From: Alphaproteobacteria bacterium
GTDB taxonomy: Bacteria; Pseudomonadota; Alphaproteobacteria; JAGPBS01
Length of the DNA: 44,104 bases
Assembly: GCA_018063245.1 (NCBI GenBank)
Contig: JAGPBS010000012.1
Location: 1 to 44,104 of the forward strand
Reading direction: 5' to 3'
The notes below the pieces were generated by a model. That model was given only the letters and a program-made list of their open reading frames with translations. It searched no databases and was not told the DNA's origin. The position numbers and the translations under genes were made by a program. Below, in pieces: positions 16,737 to 24,722 of this stretch; the stretch's first letter is position 1, and every line of letters begins with the position of its first letter.

Positions 16737-17288
16737 ATGCATAAAGCTCTCTTTTTAGATCGGGATGGAATCATTAATGTTGACTCAGGATATGTGTCAA
16801 CTCTCTCTCAATTCATCTTTGTCGATGGTCTTTTTTCTTTTTTAAAAAAGGCCATCAGCGCAGACTATAAGCTGATTATTGTCACCAACCAATCTGGAAT
16901 CGCAAGAGGCTACTATACAGAGACAGATTTTCTGAATTTGATGAAAGAAGTTGATGTGAAAATGCAAGAGCAGGGGATTCAGATTGAGGCAACTTACTAT
17001 TGTCCATATCATCCTGATGGTAAAGTTGCAGGCTATGCAATAGAGCATTTCGATCGCAAACCATCACCTGGTATGATTTTACGGGCCATTGAAGAGCATC
17101 AAATTGATCCGCTGCAGAGTTACATTATTGGGGATCATATGAGAGATATTGAAGCTGGCCATAAAGCAGGCCTCAAGGGTGGTTTTTTGGTTTCATCGTC
17201 AAGCGATATGCTCGAACATAAAAACAAAATGGATAACTTTGACTTTTTGAGAGTTGATCGCCTCACTGATTTACTATCTTTTTTTTGA
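16737..17288 (+). CDS. HAD-family phosphatase, GmhB-like (histidinol-phosphatase / heptose bisphosphatase type)
   Basis: 183 residues, normal for GmhB, which removes the 7-phosphate of D-glycero-D-manno-heptose 1,7-bisphosphate on the way to LPS core heptose. HAD motif I FLDRDG with Asp8 and Asp10, motif II IVTNQSGIARG (48-58), RKPSPGM near 107-113, motif IV IIGDHMRDIEAGHKAG (about 129-144). The zinc loop is degenerate: CPYHP keeps Cys89, but the usual C-x-C before RKP is replaced by H104-F105-D106. The LPS role fits lpxK and waaA downstream in the window but substrate remains inferred. Confidence 0.8.
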   Translation: MHKALFLDRDGIINVDSGYVSTLSQFIFVDGLFSFLKKAISADYKLIIVTNQSGIARGYYTETDFLNLMKEVDVKMQEQGIQIEATYYCPYHPDGKVAGYAIEHFDRKPSPGMILRAIEEHQIDPLQSYIIGDHMRDIEAGHKAGLKGGFLVSSSSDMLEHKNKMDNFDFLRVDRLTDLLSFF

Positions 17289-17363
17289 TTCATTCTTTTT
17301 TGCTTTATTTCCTGGTAAAGCTTGATATAGTTCTAGTAAGTAATAGGAAAAAAGGAGTTACTC

Positions 17364-17750
17364 ATGTCAATATTTAATGAAGCCATTGCACAAACAGCTG
17401 ATGCAGGTGCTGCAGCCCCGCAAAGCATTCTTATGAATCTTCTGCCATTTGGGCTGTTAATTGTTGTTTTTTACTTTTTGTTGATTCGTCCTCAGCAAAA
17501 AAGAATGAAGGAACATAAAACAATGGTTGATAACCTGCGTCGTGGCGATCGTGTTGTTTCAGCCGGCGGTCTTATCGGAACAATCAACCGTGTCGGTGAA
17601 GGCGAAGAAATTGAAGTTGAAATCGCAAATGGTGTTATTGTCACAGTTGTCAAATCAACAATCACAACCATCATGAATAAAAATGCAGCAGGCGTTAAAG
17701 TTGCAAACGACTCAAGCGCTGGACAAAAGAAAGCAAAGTCTAAGAAGTAA
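17364..17750 (+). CDS. yajC: Preprotein translocase accessory subunit YajC
   Basis: 128 residues. Single-pass inner-membrane protein of the SecDF-YajC complex. Membrane helix LLPFGLLIVVFYFLLI (about 26-41) is directly followed by the family signature RPQQKRMKEHKTMVDNLRRGDRVVSAGGLIGTI. The C-terminal tail is Lys-rich (GQKKAKSKK). AAGGAG sits eight bases before the ATG. secD/secF do not follow, as they would in many genomes; instead a strong hairpin and a palindrome pair lie downstream. Confidence 0.95.
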   Translation: MSIFNEAIAQTADAGAAAPQSILMNLLPFGLLIVVFYFLLIRPQQKRMKEHKTMVDNLRRGDRVVSAGGLIGTINRVGEGEEIEVEIANGVIVTVVKSTITTIMNKNAAGVKVANDSSAGQKKAKSKK

Positions 17751-17762
17751 AAAGACGTTCTA

Positions 17763-17795
17763 ATCTACTCCGCTCATTAGATGGGTGGAGTAGAT
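17763..17795. terminator. Long hairpin after yajC (15-bp stem, 3-base loop)
   Basis: ATCTACTCC (17763-17771) pairs with GGAGTAGAT (17787-17795); inside, G72 can wobble with T86 and CTCAT pairs with ATGGG, leaving a TAG loop. There is no T run after it, so it is not a classical Rho-independent terminator; an RNA-stability or processing role is equally possible. Confidence 0.5.
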
Positions 17796-17811
17796 ATCCT
17801 GCACACCCACA

Positions 17812-17864
17812 GTCATCCTGAATTTATTTCAGGATCTCAGATGCTGAAATAAATTCAGCATGAC
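17812..17864. repeat. Paired palindromic repeat, copy 3 (53 bp)
   Basis: ATCCTGAA-TTTAT-TTCAGGAT (17815-17835) and ATGCTGAA-ATAAA-TTCAGCAT (17841-17861), with a spacer of only five bases. The loops are reverse complements, so the pair forms a near-perfect larger inverted repeat framed by GTC and GAC. Its right end supplies an ATG just upstream of pgeF. Confidence 0.85.
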
Positions 17865-17880
17865 AAAATTAGAATTGTTC

Positions 17881-18663
17881 ATGACCAACAAATCATACAC
17901 AGAATCAGAAGCTTTAAAGTCAATCCCTTGGATTCGTCATGCCTTTTTTACCAGATGCAACGGCGTAAGCCAAGGCCTTTATGCTGGCAGAAACTGTGGA
18001 CCTGGATCAAACGATGATCCACAATTTATTCAGCAGAACAGAGAACGCTGCGCAGAAGATTTGCTCGGCATGAAATCTAACCCACTCACGCCTTACCAAA
18101 TTCACTCTAATTCTTGTGTAGACGCAGACAATATTGTATCAAGCCAATCATCTCCGCCTGAAGGCGATGCTTTGGTGACACAAGAGCCACAAAGGATCAT
18201 TGGCATTCTAACCGCCGATTGTGTGCCTATTCTTTTTGCTGACCGTAAAAAGAAAATCATTGCTGCTGCTCATTCCGGATGGAAAGGGGCTTTTTCAGGC
18301 ATTATTCAAAACACAATCCAATCAATGTGTGATAAAGGCTCTGATGTAAAAGATATTATCGCGGCAACAGGTCCTTCAATTGCCCAAAAATCATATGAAG
18401 TTTCGGCAGATTTTAGAAATGATTTTCTCTTAAAATCATCAAACAATAGAGATTTATTCATAAGCTCACCTCGGGATGACTTTTATTTATTTGACTTAAA
18501 GGAATTCGTTCATCGAATCTTGAGCGATTTTCCTTTGTTTGCAATTGATATTCACCCTGATGACACCTATGAACAAGAGAATCTTTACTATAGTTATAGG
18601 CGCATGACCCACAGAGCTGAGCCGGATTACGGACGCCAGATGAGTGCCATATCCATAGCATGA
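17881..18663 (+). CDS. pgeF: Polyphenol oxidase/laccase-domain purine nucleoside phosphorylase-like protein
   Basis: 260 residues, YfiH/PgeF family. Members act as purine nucleoside phosphorylase/adenosine deaminase and as editors of peptidoglycan precursors. The metal triad is visible: His75 (PYQIHS), Cys114 (TADCVPI) and His131 (AHSGWKG), with RHAFFTRCNGVSQGLYAGRNCG near the N-terminus and YSYRRMTHRAEPDYGRQMSAI at the end. ATG 17881 is preferred to ATG 17860, which is part of a palindromic repeat; neither has a good ribosome-binding site, so the true start is uncertain. Confidence 0.88.
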   Translation: MTNKSYTESEALKSIPWIRHAFFTRCNGVSQGLYAGRNCGPGSNDDPQFIQQNRERCAEDLLGMKSNPLTPYQIHSNSCVDADNIVSSQSSPPEGDALVTQEPQRIIGILTADCVPILFADRKKKIIAAAHSGWKGAFSGIIQNTIQSMCDKGSDVKDIIAATGPSIAQKSYEVSADFRNDFLLKSSNNRDLFISSPRDDFYLFDLKEFVHRILSDFPLFAIDIHPDDTYEQENLYYSYRRMTHRAEPDYGRQMSAISIA

Positions 18664-18770
18664 GACAAGAAGCAACTTTTTTCCTCAAAATTAACTATAA
18701 TAAAAAATAATTTAATTTTTGTGTTAATATTATATATGTAACTGTTATTGATTTAGACAGGAGATATAAA

Positions 18771-20321
18771 ATGCCTAAAATTCAAGAAAATAGGGGTGCT
18801 GGCACTGTTCAGCCAAGTGAAACCACAGAACAATCTGATAAATTTACAAAAGTCAAAGCTGAAGAAGGGGCTGTGAGTCGGCTTAAAATGACCAAAAGAG
18901 TTGATGAAAACAGCATTCATGCTCGTTTTGTCAAAGCGATCGGTAATGACTTAAATGCAAAAGGAATGAAGGCTCTCTTAGCAAAACTCAATTGCTCAGA
19001 GACAATGAAAAAAATCCCAGATGGCTTTCCAGCTTCCATGTTCAATGCTTTAGAAAATGGAGAGATGACAGTTGAAGTTGCAAAAAAGTTACTCACTGAA
19101 TTTGATCAAGATTTAAAAGGCAATCTGTCTGCTGGTCAAGGTGTTCAAGTCTTTAAAATGAATATATCAGCTCACGATAAATTAGAAATATTGCAACATT
19201 TCGATGATGATTTGAGGAAAGGGGAGTTTGCAGATTATTTAGCTTACAAACTCATCATCGTCGCAGCAAATGAACAAAACTTAAAAGAAGGCGCTGATTT
19301 AAGAGCATTTTTTGACTCAATGGTAACAGCCTATGAGACAGATGAGACCTTTCTTGAAACTTTTGATGATCATCTTGATACCTTGATTACCAGTAACCAA
19401 GTCCAAAATGAATTATCAATGGCCGTACACGGTAAATTGAAAGCAGATACCGAAACACCAATCAAAGAGAACATTTCAGAAAAACTCAGAGATGTCGATT
19501 TTCTCAAATCATTGCTAAGCGAAGGTGAGGTGCAAGATCTTCTCACAAATCTTAAAAAGCTGAAATCAGCGAAAGATGTGGAAGAGGCAGCTAAAATTGA
19601 AGAAACACCTGATATTAAAGATGAATTTGCACTCTTATTAGAATCTGAAGAGTTTGGAGAGTTCATTAAAGCCTTTGGCGAGCATATCTCAACACGGCTT
19701 GCAGACAATCCACATCTGCTTAAAAGCTTAAAAGATGCAGAATCTTTTCTGATTGAGCAATTCAATCAGATGGTTTCAGACGTATTTGAGAGTGACCACG
19801 ACCTTGACAAAGATCCTCTAGGTAAAACCTTTATAGGACTTGTGAAAAAGTTCACAGAACTTCTTGAACCCGGAGATGTCAAAAAGGTTGAAAAATCAAG
19901 AGCCAAAAAAGTGGGCGCTATGATTGTATTGATTTTGAAAAAGACGCTTCAAGGCGTTAAAAACTCATATCAAATGTATATTGTTGCCGCCGGCGTCATT
20001 ACGCCACTTGTACCTATTTTAATTGGCCTCGGTGTCTCAGGACCAATTGGTTGGGGGATTGGAGCCGGTCTTTTGGGGGCTTTGATTTTATATGCCTTTA
20101 TCAGAGGCGTCATGGGCGCTGCCATCACAAAAGAAATAGAAGCGGTCAAAACAGCTGCTGAAGTTCTTGCACCGATGGCTGCTGCAATGCCAAAAAAAGA
20201 AGGCGCTCCAGAAATGGATCCAACTTTCAAACTGATTTTAGACTTTGGCCAAAAAAGAGCAAAAGAACAAGAAGAAGCCGACAAAAAGAAAAAAGAGGAA
20301 GAGGCCGCAGCTCAGGCATAA
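18771..20321 (+). CDS. Orphan helical protein with C-terminal hydrophobic hairpin
   Basis: 516 residues, not recognised. AGGAG lies eight to nine bases before the ATG. No N-terminal signal is present; the first 30 residues are polar and Thr/Ser/Glu-rich. Residues about 40-395 are charged and almost wholly helical (acidic, Leu/Lys/Glu-rich, with SEGEVQDLLTNLKKLKSAKDVEEAAKI). Two hydrophobic segments follow, about 402-424 and 425-452, separated by Gly-Pro-Ile-Gly, then an amphipathic Ala-rich helix and a coiled tail of Glu/Lys/Ala (EQEEADKKKKEEEAAA). The design recalls translocator- or effector-like proteins that insert a helical hairpin in a membrane, but no homology is claimed. It is a single-gene unit between pgeF and the converging trmL. 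Confidence 0.75.
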   Translation: MPKIQENRGAGTVQPSETTEQSDKFTKVKAEEGAVSRLKMTKRVDENSIHARFVKAIGNDLNAKGMKALLAKLNCSETMKKIPDGFPASMFNALENGEMTVEVAKKLLTEFDQDLKGNLSAGQGVQVFKMNISAHDKLEILQHFDDDLRKGEFADYLAYKLIIVAANEQNLKEGADLRAFFDSMVTAYETDETFLETFDDHLDTLITSNQVQNELSMAVHGKLKADTETPIKENISEKLRDVDFLKSLLSEGEVQDLLTNLKKLKSAKDVEEAAKIEETPDIKDEFALLLESEEFGEFIKAFGEHISTRLADNPHLLKSLKDAESFLIEQFNQMVSDVFESDHDLDKDPLGKTFIGLVKKFTELLEPGDVKKVEKSRAKKVGAMIVLILKKTLQGVKNSYQMYIVAAGVITPLVPILIGLGVSGPIGWGIGAGLLGALILYAFIRGVMGAAITKEIEAVKTAAEVLAPMAAAMPKKEGAPEMDPTFKLILDFGQKRAKEQEEADKKKKEEEAAAQA

Positions 20322-20434
20322 TCAGTGTGATAAACATATTGAGGGCACATCCATATCATCACACTAATAAATTCTATAATTTGTATTATGGAAAGTGACT
20401 ATAGTAAGAACTAGGAATATATTATCATTACAGA

Positions 20435-20884
20435 CTATTTCTCTGTAGTTTGCCTTATCGCCTCAGCCAAGACAATACTTGCTGAACAAGCCAAATTTAA
20501 AGATCTCACTTCTGGCCTCATGGGAATAATCACGGCATGCTGGGCTTGTTCATGAACATAATCTGCAACCCCTGCGCTCTCACTCCCGAACAATAAAATA
20601 TCATCATCTTGAAACTCAAAATCCCAAAATGAGGTTTTGGCCTTTGTTGTCAGCAGAATCACTCTTTTCTGTGCTGAAACATCTTTAAAATGCTCCCACG
20701 ATGCATGGCGATGCAATGTCAAATAATCAATATAATCCATGCCAGAGCGCTTTAATTTAGGCTCGGATAAAACAAATCCCATAGGCTCAATCAAGTGTAA
20801 ATCCACATCAAAACAAGCACATAGGCGCATAATAGCCCCTGTATTTTGCGGAATATCGGGCTGAAATAAGGCAACAGAAACCAT
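20435..20884 (-). CDS. trmL: tRNA (cytidine/uridine-34 2'-O)-methyltransferase
   Basis: 149 residues. SPOUT-class enzyme that methylates the wobble base of tRNA-Leu isoacceptors. Signatures: ALFQPDIPQNTGAIMRLCAC, MDYIDYL, LLFGSESAGVADYVHEQA and the knot IIPMRPEVRSLNLACSASIVLAEAIRQ. ATG 20884 immediately follows the lpxK stop; a TTG six bases upstream is possible but less likely. Last gene of the long minus-strand block. Confidence 0.93.
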   Translation of the reverse strand: MVSVALFQPDIPQNTGAIMRLCACFDVDLHLIEPMGFVLSEPKLKRSGMDYIDYLTLHRHASWEHFKDVSAQKRVILLTTKAKTSFWDFEFQDDDILLFGSESAGVADYVHEQAQHAVIIPMRPEVRSLNLACSASIVLAEAIRQTTEK

Positions 20885-20886
20885 GA

Positions 20887-21918
20887 TCAAATAACTTTCT
20901 TTCGGGTTCTTTTCTGAGGAAGCTTATTATAAAACACCTGCCAAAAATGGCTTTTCTTCGGCACATCAAGGGAAATTTTCACATGATGAACGTAATGCTC
21001 TTTGATATAAAGCGAATCGAGCTTTACGATATCCTTTTCAGTTGTAATCAAATCTGCCTCTAATGTTCTGCGTAGCGTTGCTAACTCTTTTAAATCTGAT
21101 TTTGTATAATGATGGTGATCTGAATAGGCAATTTTTTTCACAAAATGATAACCCATAGCCTCAAGCATATCAAAAAATTTATCAGGATTCGCAATGCCTG
21201 CAAAACCAACCAATGGTGTTTTTGTTTTAAAACCGGTTAAAGACTCTGGATCGATCACAACATTCGCTCGTAAAACCTTATCCTTTGGTAACTGAGTCTG
21301 ACAAAATGGCTCAATCGCACTTGCACCACTAATCACAAAAAAATCAACTTTATCAATTTGTTTCTGTGTTAAACGACGTCGTAAAGGCCCCGCCGGAAAA
21401 CAAAATCCATTTCCAAAGCCAAAATGAGCATCGATCATACAAATAGAGAAATCTTTATAAATTGTCGAATTCTGAAGACCATCATCCATAACGATATAGT
21501 CATGGCGTTTCAGCCCTTCTATAAATTGGAGCCCCTTTTGTTTATTTTTAGAAATAACAACATCGTACCCTCTCATCGCTAACATAAAGGGCTCATCACC
21601 AACTTGATCAGCTATCATCACGTCAGGATCTATGAGTAAAGGCCCCTCCTCGCGTCCCTTGTATCCACGACTTAAAATACATACAGATTTGTTTTCTTTC
21701 CTGAATTCCGCAGCTAAAAAATCTACAAAGGGCGTTTTCCCTCCGCCACCGATTGTAAAATTACCAACGCAAATCACAGGAATGCGTGATTTATAAGGTG
21801 TTGTAAACACAGTCCTCAAATATGAGCCAAACTCATAACAAAGAGCGAGTGGCATGAATAATAAAGGAAGAAATATAGACTTTTGAGCTTTCCAGAAAAG
21901 CGGTTGCTTTAAGGTCAT
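20887..21918 (-). CDS. lpxK: Tetraacyldisaccharide 4'-kinase
   Basis: 343 residues. Phosphorylates the 4' position of the lipid A disaccharide on the inner membrane. N-terminal membrane-associated helix (LFWKAQKSIFLPLLFMPLALCYEF) and P-loop GNFTIGGGGKTPFVDFL (about 52-68), then SRGYKGREEGPLLI and the DDGLQN motif with FSICMIDAHFGFGNG. Together with waaA directly upstream it makes KDO-lipid A, so the organism keeps an LPS outer membrane. It begins one base after the waaA stop. Confidence 0.95.
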   Translation of the reverse strand: MTLKQPLFWKAQKSIFLPLLFMPLALCYEFGSYLRTVFTTPYKSRIPVICVGNFTIGGGGKTPFVDFLAAEFRKENKSVCILSRGYKGREEGPLLIDPDVMIADQVGDEPFMLAMRGYDVVISKNKQKGLQFIEGLKRHDYIVMDDGLQNSTIYKDFSICMIDAHFGFGNGFCFPAGPLRRRLTQKQIDKVDFFVISGASAIEPFCQTQLPKDKVLRANVVIDPESLTGFKTKTPLVGFAGIANPDKFFDMLEAMGYHFVKKIAYSDHHHYTKSDLKELATLRRTLEADLITTEKDIVKLDSLYIKEHYVHHVKISLDVPKKSHFWQVFYNKLPQKRTRKKVI

Positions 21919-23232
21919 TTAAGAAGAGATCCTTGAGAATAAGTACGGATTTTTTGCATGAAAGAGTTGTTTTATTCTATCCAAAGTTGAAGCCAATGTC
22001 ATCTTTTTTACATCGACCAATTCAGAGGCTCTTTTTTGATAATCACTTGCCACTTTTTTATCCTGAAACACAACTTTAAGTCCTTTTTGTAACTCATTTA
22101 TATCATTCACAAAAATCATTGCATTTTCAGCTTTAAAGTCTGCACATATTTGGAGAAAATTTCCATAATGCGGCCCCATAAAAACAACTGACGAGCATTG
22201 TGCTGGCTCAATAGGATTGTGCCCTCCCCATGGAATGAAAGATCCACCAATCACGCAATAAGGAGACAATTCATAAAAAAGGCCCATATCTCCAATTGTA
22301 TCAACCAGATAGACATCCACCCCTCTGATTTTTTCCACAGTATAATCGCTTGATTCAGAATGACGAAGTATCTTTAATTGAAACGAATCAGCTAATCGTT
22401 CGATTTCTTCTCGTCTACTCGGATGCCGCGCGGCTAACACGAACAAGAGGTTTGGATATTGCTCCTTGAGGCCTGCATAAATTCCAAAAAACTGCTCCTC
22501 TTCCCCTTCATGAGAGCTTGCAAATAGGCATAATTGCCTGCCCTTCAATAATCCCTCAAAACGTTTTTTCTCAGAAAGATCAACATATGGCTTAGGAGCG
22601 CCATATTTCAAATTTTCCAATAAAGACAAATTATTAGCACCAAGAGTTAAGAATCTATCTGAATCATGAGATGATTGCACAAGACATAAATCAAAGGTAC
22701 GAATTGCCTCACTGACTAAAGGCTTAAACCATGACCAAAGTTTAAATGATTTCAATGACATACGTCCATTCAACAAGCAGGCAGGAATCGATCGTTTTTT
22801 GGCGTCGGTTAAAAGAGATGGCCAAATCTCAGATTCAAGCCAAATAATGGCATCTGGCTGCCAATGATCATAAAAGCGCCTCACCCATTTGGGATGATCT
22901 AGCGGAATAAACTGATGTATAACCCTTTGACTTTGAATTCTTTTTTCTAAAAGCGCTGCTGATGTCACTGTGCCCGTTGTAAATAAAATCGTCAAAGCTG
23001 GATCTTCTGCTAGAAAGTTTTCAACAACAGAAATGGCTGATAAGGCTTCGCCAACACTGGCGCCATGGATCCAGATAAGAGGTCCATTTGGCCTTTGCTT
23101 TGTGGTGATGCCATAACGCTCAGACAAGCGCTCAGGGATTTCTTTTTGATGATTTGCTCTATCTTTCAAATACATAGGCACAAATGGAGAGGCAATGTAC
23201 CAGAGAGATTGATAAACGGATTTTAATATCAT
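21919..23232 (-). CDS. waaA: 3-deoxy-D-manno-octulosonic acid transferase (KDO transferase)
   Basis: 437 residues. GT30 glycosyltransferase that adds KDO to lipid IVA at the inner membrane. N-terminal hydrophobic segment LWYIASPFVPMYL, the catalytic-base loop IHGASVGEALSA (Glu about 59), LFTTGTVTSA, PDAIIWLESEIWPSLL, and the donor-site region GGSFIPWGGHNPIEPAQCSSVVFMGPHYGNF. Length is normal. Its ATG overlaps the stop of the upstream orphan gene (ATGA). In Alphaproteobacteria waaA and lpxK are commonly paired, as here. Confidence 0.95.
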   Translation of the reverse strand: MILKSVYQSLWYIASPFVPMYLKDRANHQKEIPERLSERYGITTKQRPNGPLIWIHGASVGEALSAISVVENFLAEDPALTILFTTGTVTSAALLEKRIQSQRVIHQFIPLDHPKWVRRFYDHWQPDAIIWLESEIWPSLLTDAKKRSIPACLLNGRMSLKSFKLWSWFKPLVSEAIRTFDLCLVQSSHDSDRFLTLGANNLSLLENLKYGAPKPYVDLSEKKRFEGLLKGRQLCLFASSHEGEEEQFFGIYAGLKEQYPNLLFVLAARHPSRREEIERLADSFQLKILRHSESSDYTVEKIRGVDVYLVDTIGDMGLFYELSPYCVIGGSFIPWGGHNPIEPAQCSSVVFMGPHYGNFLQICADFKAENAMIFVNDINELQKGLKVVFQDKKVASDYQKRASELVDVKKMTLASTLDRIKQLFHAKNPYLFSRISS

Positions 23233-23744
23233 GATAGATCCATTTCTGTTTTTGTTTTTAGACCTTCATCAGGAAAATACAGGTTAAAATCATCAGACGT
23301 TAGGTGTGTCATTGCCTCCGTTGAACCTAAAGTAATCGCATGTTTTAAAGCTCTAACCCCCAATTCTGGATGTTTTTCTTTTTGCATCAAAGCCCAAGAA
23401 ACGAGCGCATCCTGAACTTTCAAAGTCACTGAATGACTCTCTATTCCTTTTCTCATATAATAATAAGCCAAAAGACAGAGAACCCAGAGATAGTTTCTAC
23501 CTGAAGAGGATAAAGATAAATAATTGTCAAAATCAATATACCAATCAAATGCATCACGCTCTTTACAATCTTTAGCATTCAGCATAAAACCATCGATTTG
23601 ACCTAATCCAACACGACATCTTCGCGTAATCTGAGAAGATGATGCTTTATAAACGCCTGTAATCTCAACACATTCTGTATCAGGCACCCAATACAAATGC
23701 TCAATTTTTCTGATATTGTTATCGACCACTATCATACCAACCAT
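23229..23744 (-). CDS. Orphan protein between lipA and waaA
   Basis: 171 residues, not recognised. It begins one base after the lipA stop and overlaps waaA by four bases, so it is embedded in the operon and very likely translated. Two starts (23744 and the ATG nine bases on) are possible. The protein is rich in aromatic residues (YWVPDTECVEITGVYKASSSQ; FDWYIDFDNYL; LWVLCLLAYYYMRKG) with a helical C-terminal half (QDALVSWALMQKEKHPELGVRALKHAITLGSTEAMTHL) that looks TPR/Sel1-like. No signal peptide. Function unknown. Confidence 0.72.
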   Translation of the reverse strand: MVGMIVVDNNIRKIEHLYWVPDTECVEITGVYKASSSQITRRCRVGLGQIDGFMLNAKDCKERDAFDWYIDFDNYLSLSSSGRNYLWVLCLLAYYYMRKGIESHSVTLKVQDALVSWALMQKEKHPELGVRALKHAITLGSTEAMTHLTSDDFNLYFPDEGLKTKTEMDLS

Positions 23745-24698
23745 TTAACGACTCATCATCTGATCACGCGCCGCTTTTAACTTCTGGAAATCATCACCGG
23801 CATGATAAGAAGAACGTGTTAAAGGCGATGCAGACACCATCAAAAAGCCTTTACCAAAGGCCATTTTCTCGTAGGATTGAAATTCGTCTGGCGTTACATA
23901 CCGATCAAGCGCTGCATGTTTTAAAGTTGGCTGTAAATATTGCCCAATTGTCAAAAAGTCTACATCAGCAGCTCTTAGGTCATCCATCACTTGCAGAATC
24001 TCTTCGCGTGTTTCACCCAAACCAACCATCAGGCCAGATTTTGTGAATATGGTTGGATCATGCGTCTTTACTTCCTGCAAAAGGCTCAGAGACGTGAAAT
24101 AACGCGCACCAGGGCGAATAGATGGGTACAATCTCGGCACTGTCTCTAAATTGTGATTAAAAACATCAGGACGTGCGATTGCAACTGCTTCAATCGCCCC
24201 AGGCTTTTTCATAAAGTCAGGCGTTAAAATTTCAATAGTTGTTGCTGGCGATGCCGCTCTGATGGCGAGAATAGTACGAACAAAATGATCAGCCCCACCA
24301 TCATCAAGATCATCACGATCAACTGAGGTAATCACAACATGCTCAAGACCCATTTTTGCAACAGCTTCAGCAACATTATCTGGCTCATGCGGATCTAACT
24401 GATCTGGACGCCCAGTCGCAACATTACAAAAAGAACATGCGCGTGTGCAAACTGACCCTAAAATCATGAATGTCGCATGCTTTTTCTGCCAACATTCACC
24501 AATGTTCGGACAGGCTGCTTCTTCGCAAACAGTATTTAACTTCAAACTCCGCATCAAATCACGCGTCTCATGATAAGTCTGAGATGTAGGGGCTTTCACA
24601 CGAATCCAATCAGGCTTCCTCAAAATAGGTGAATCAGGACGATTCCTCTTTTCAGGATGACGGATTTTTTCTACATTTTCTTCTAAATTCAATGACAT
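23745..24698 (-). CDS. lipA: Lipoyl synthase
   Basis: 317 residues. Radical-SAM enzyme that inserts two sulfurs into protein-bound octanoyl groups. Both cluster motifs are intact: the auxiliary cluster [13 protein letters not shown] near 57-69 and the radical-SAM C-x3-C-x2-C in [15 protein letters not shown] near 82-96. C-terminal [14 protein letters not shown] supplies the conserved RSSY. It directly follows lpdA (24-bp gap) in the PDH block, whose E1-beta and E2 subunits each carry a lipoyl domain that this enzyme would modify. lipB is not in the window. Confidence 0.97.
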   Translation of the reverse strand: MSLNLEENVEKIRHPEKRNRPDSPILRKPDWIRVKAPTSQTYHETRDLMRSLKLNTVCEEAACPNIGECWQKKHATFMILGSVCTRACSFCNVATGRPDQLDPHEPDNVAEAVAKMGLEHVVITSVDRDDLDDGGADHFVRTILAIRAASPATTIEILTPDFMKKPGAIEAVAIARPDVFNHNLETVPRLYPSIRPGARYFTSLSLLQEVKTHDPTIFTKSGLMVGLGETREEILQVMDDLRAADVDFLTIGQYLQPTLKHAALDRYVTPDEFQSYEKMAFGKGFLMVSASPLTRSSYHAGDDFQKLKAARDQMMSR

Positions 24699-24722
24699 AA
24701 GAGAGACTTCTTCCTTTTGACT

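Noticed and set aside
18712-18727. TTAA-N8-TTAA upstream of the 516-residue gene
   Set aside because: Spacing is eight, not the seven of the CtrA consensus, in very AT-rich DNA.
20324-20365. AGTGTGAT/ATCACACT inverted repeat after the 516-residue gene
   Set aside because: A 26-base loop and no T run; too weak to call a terminator.
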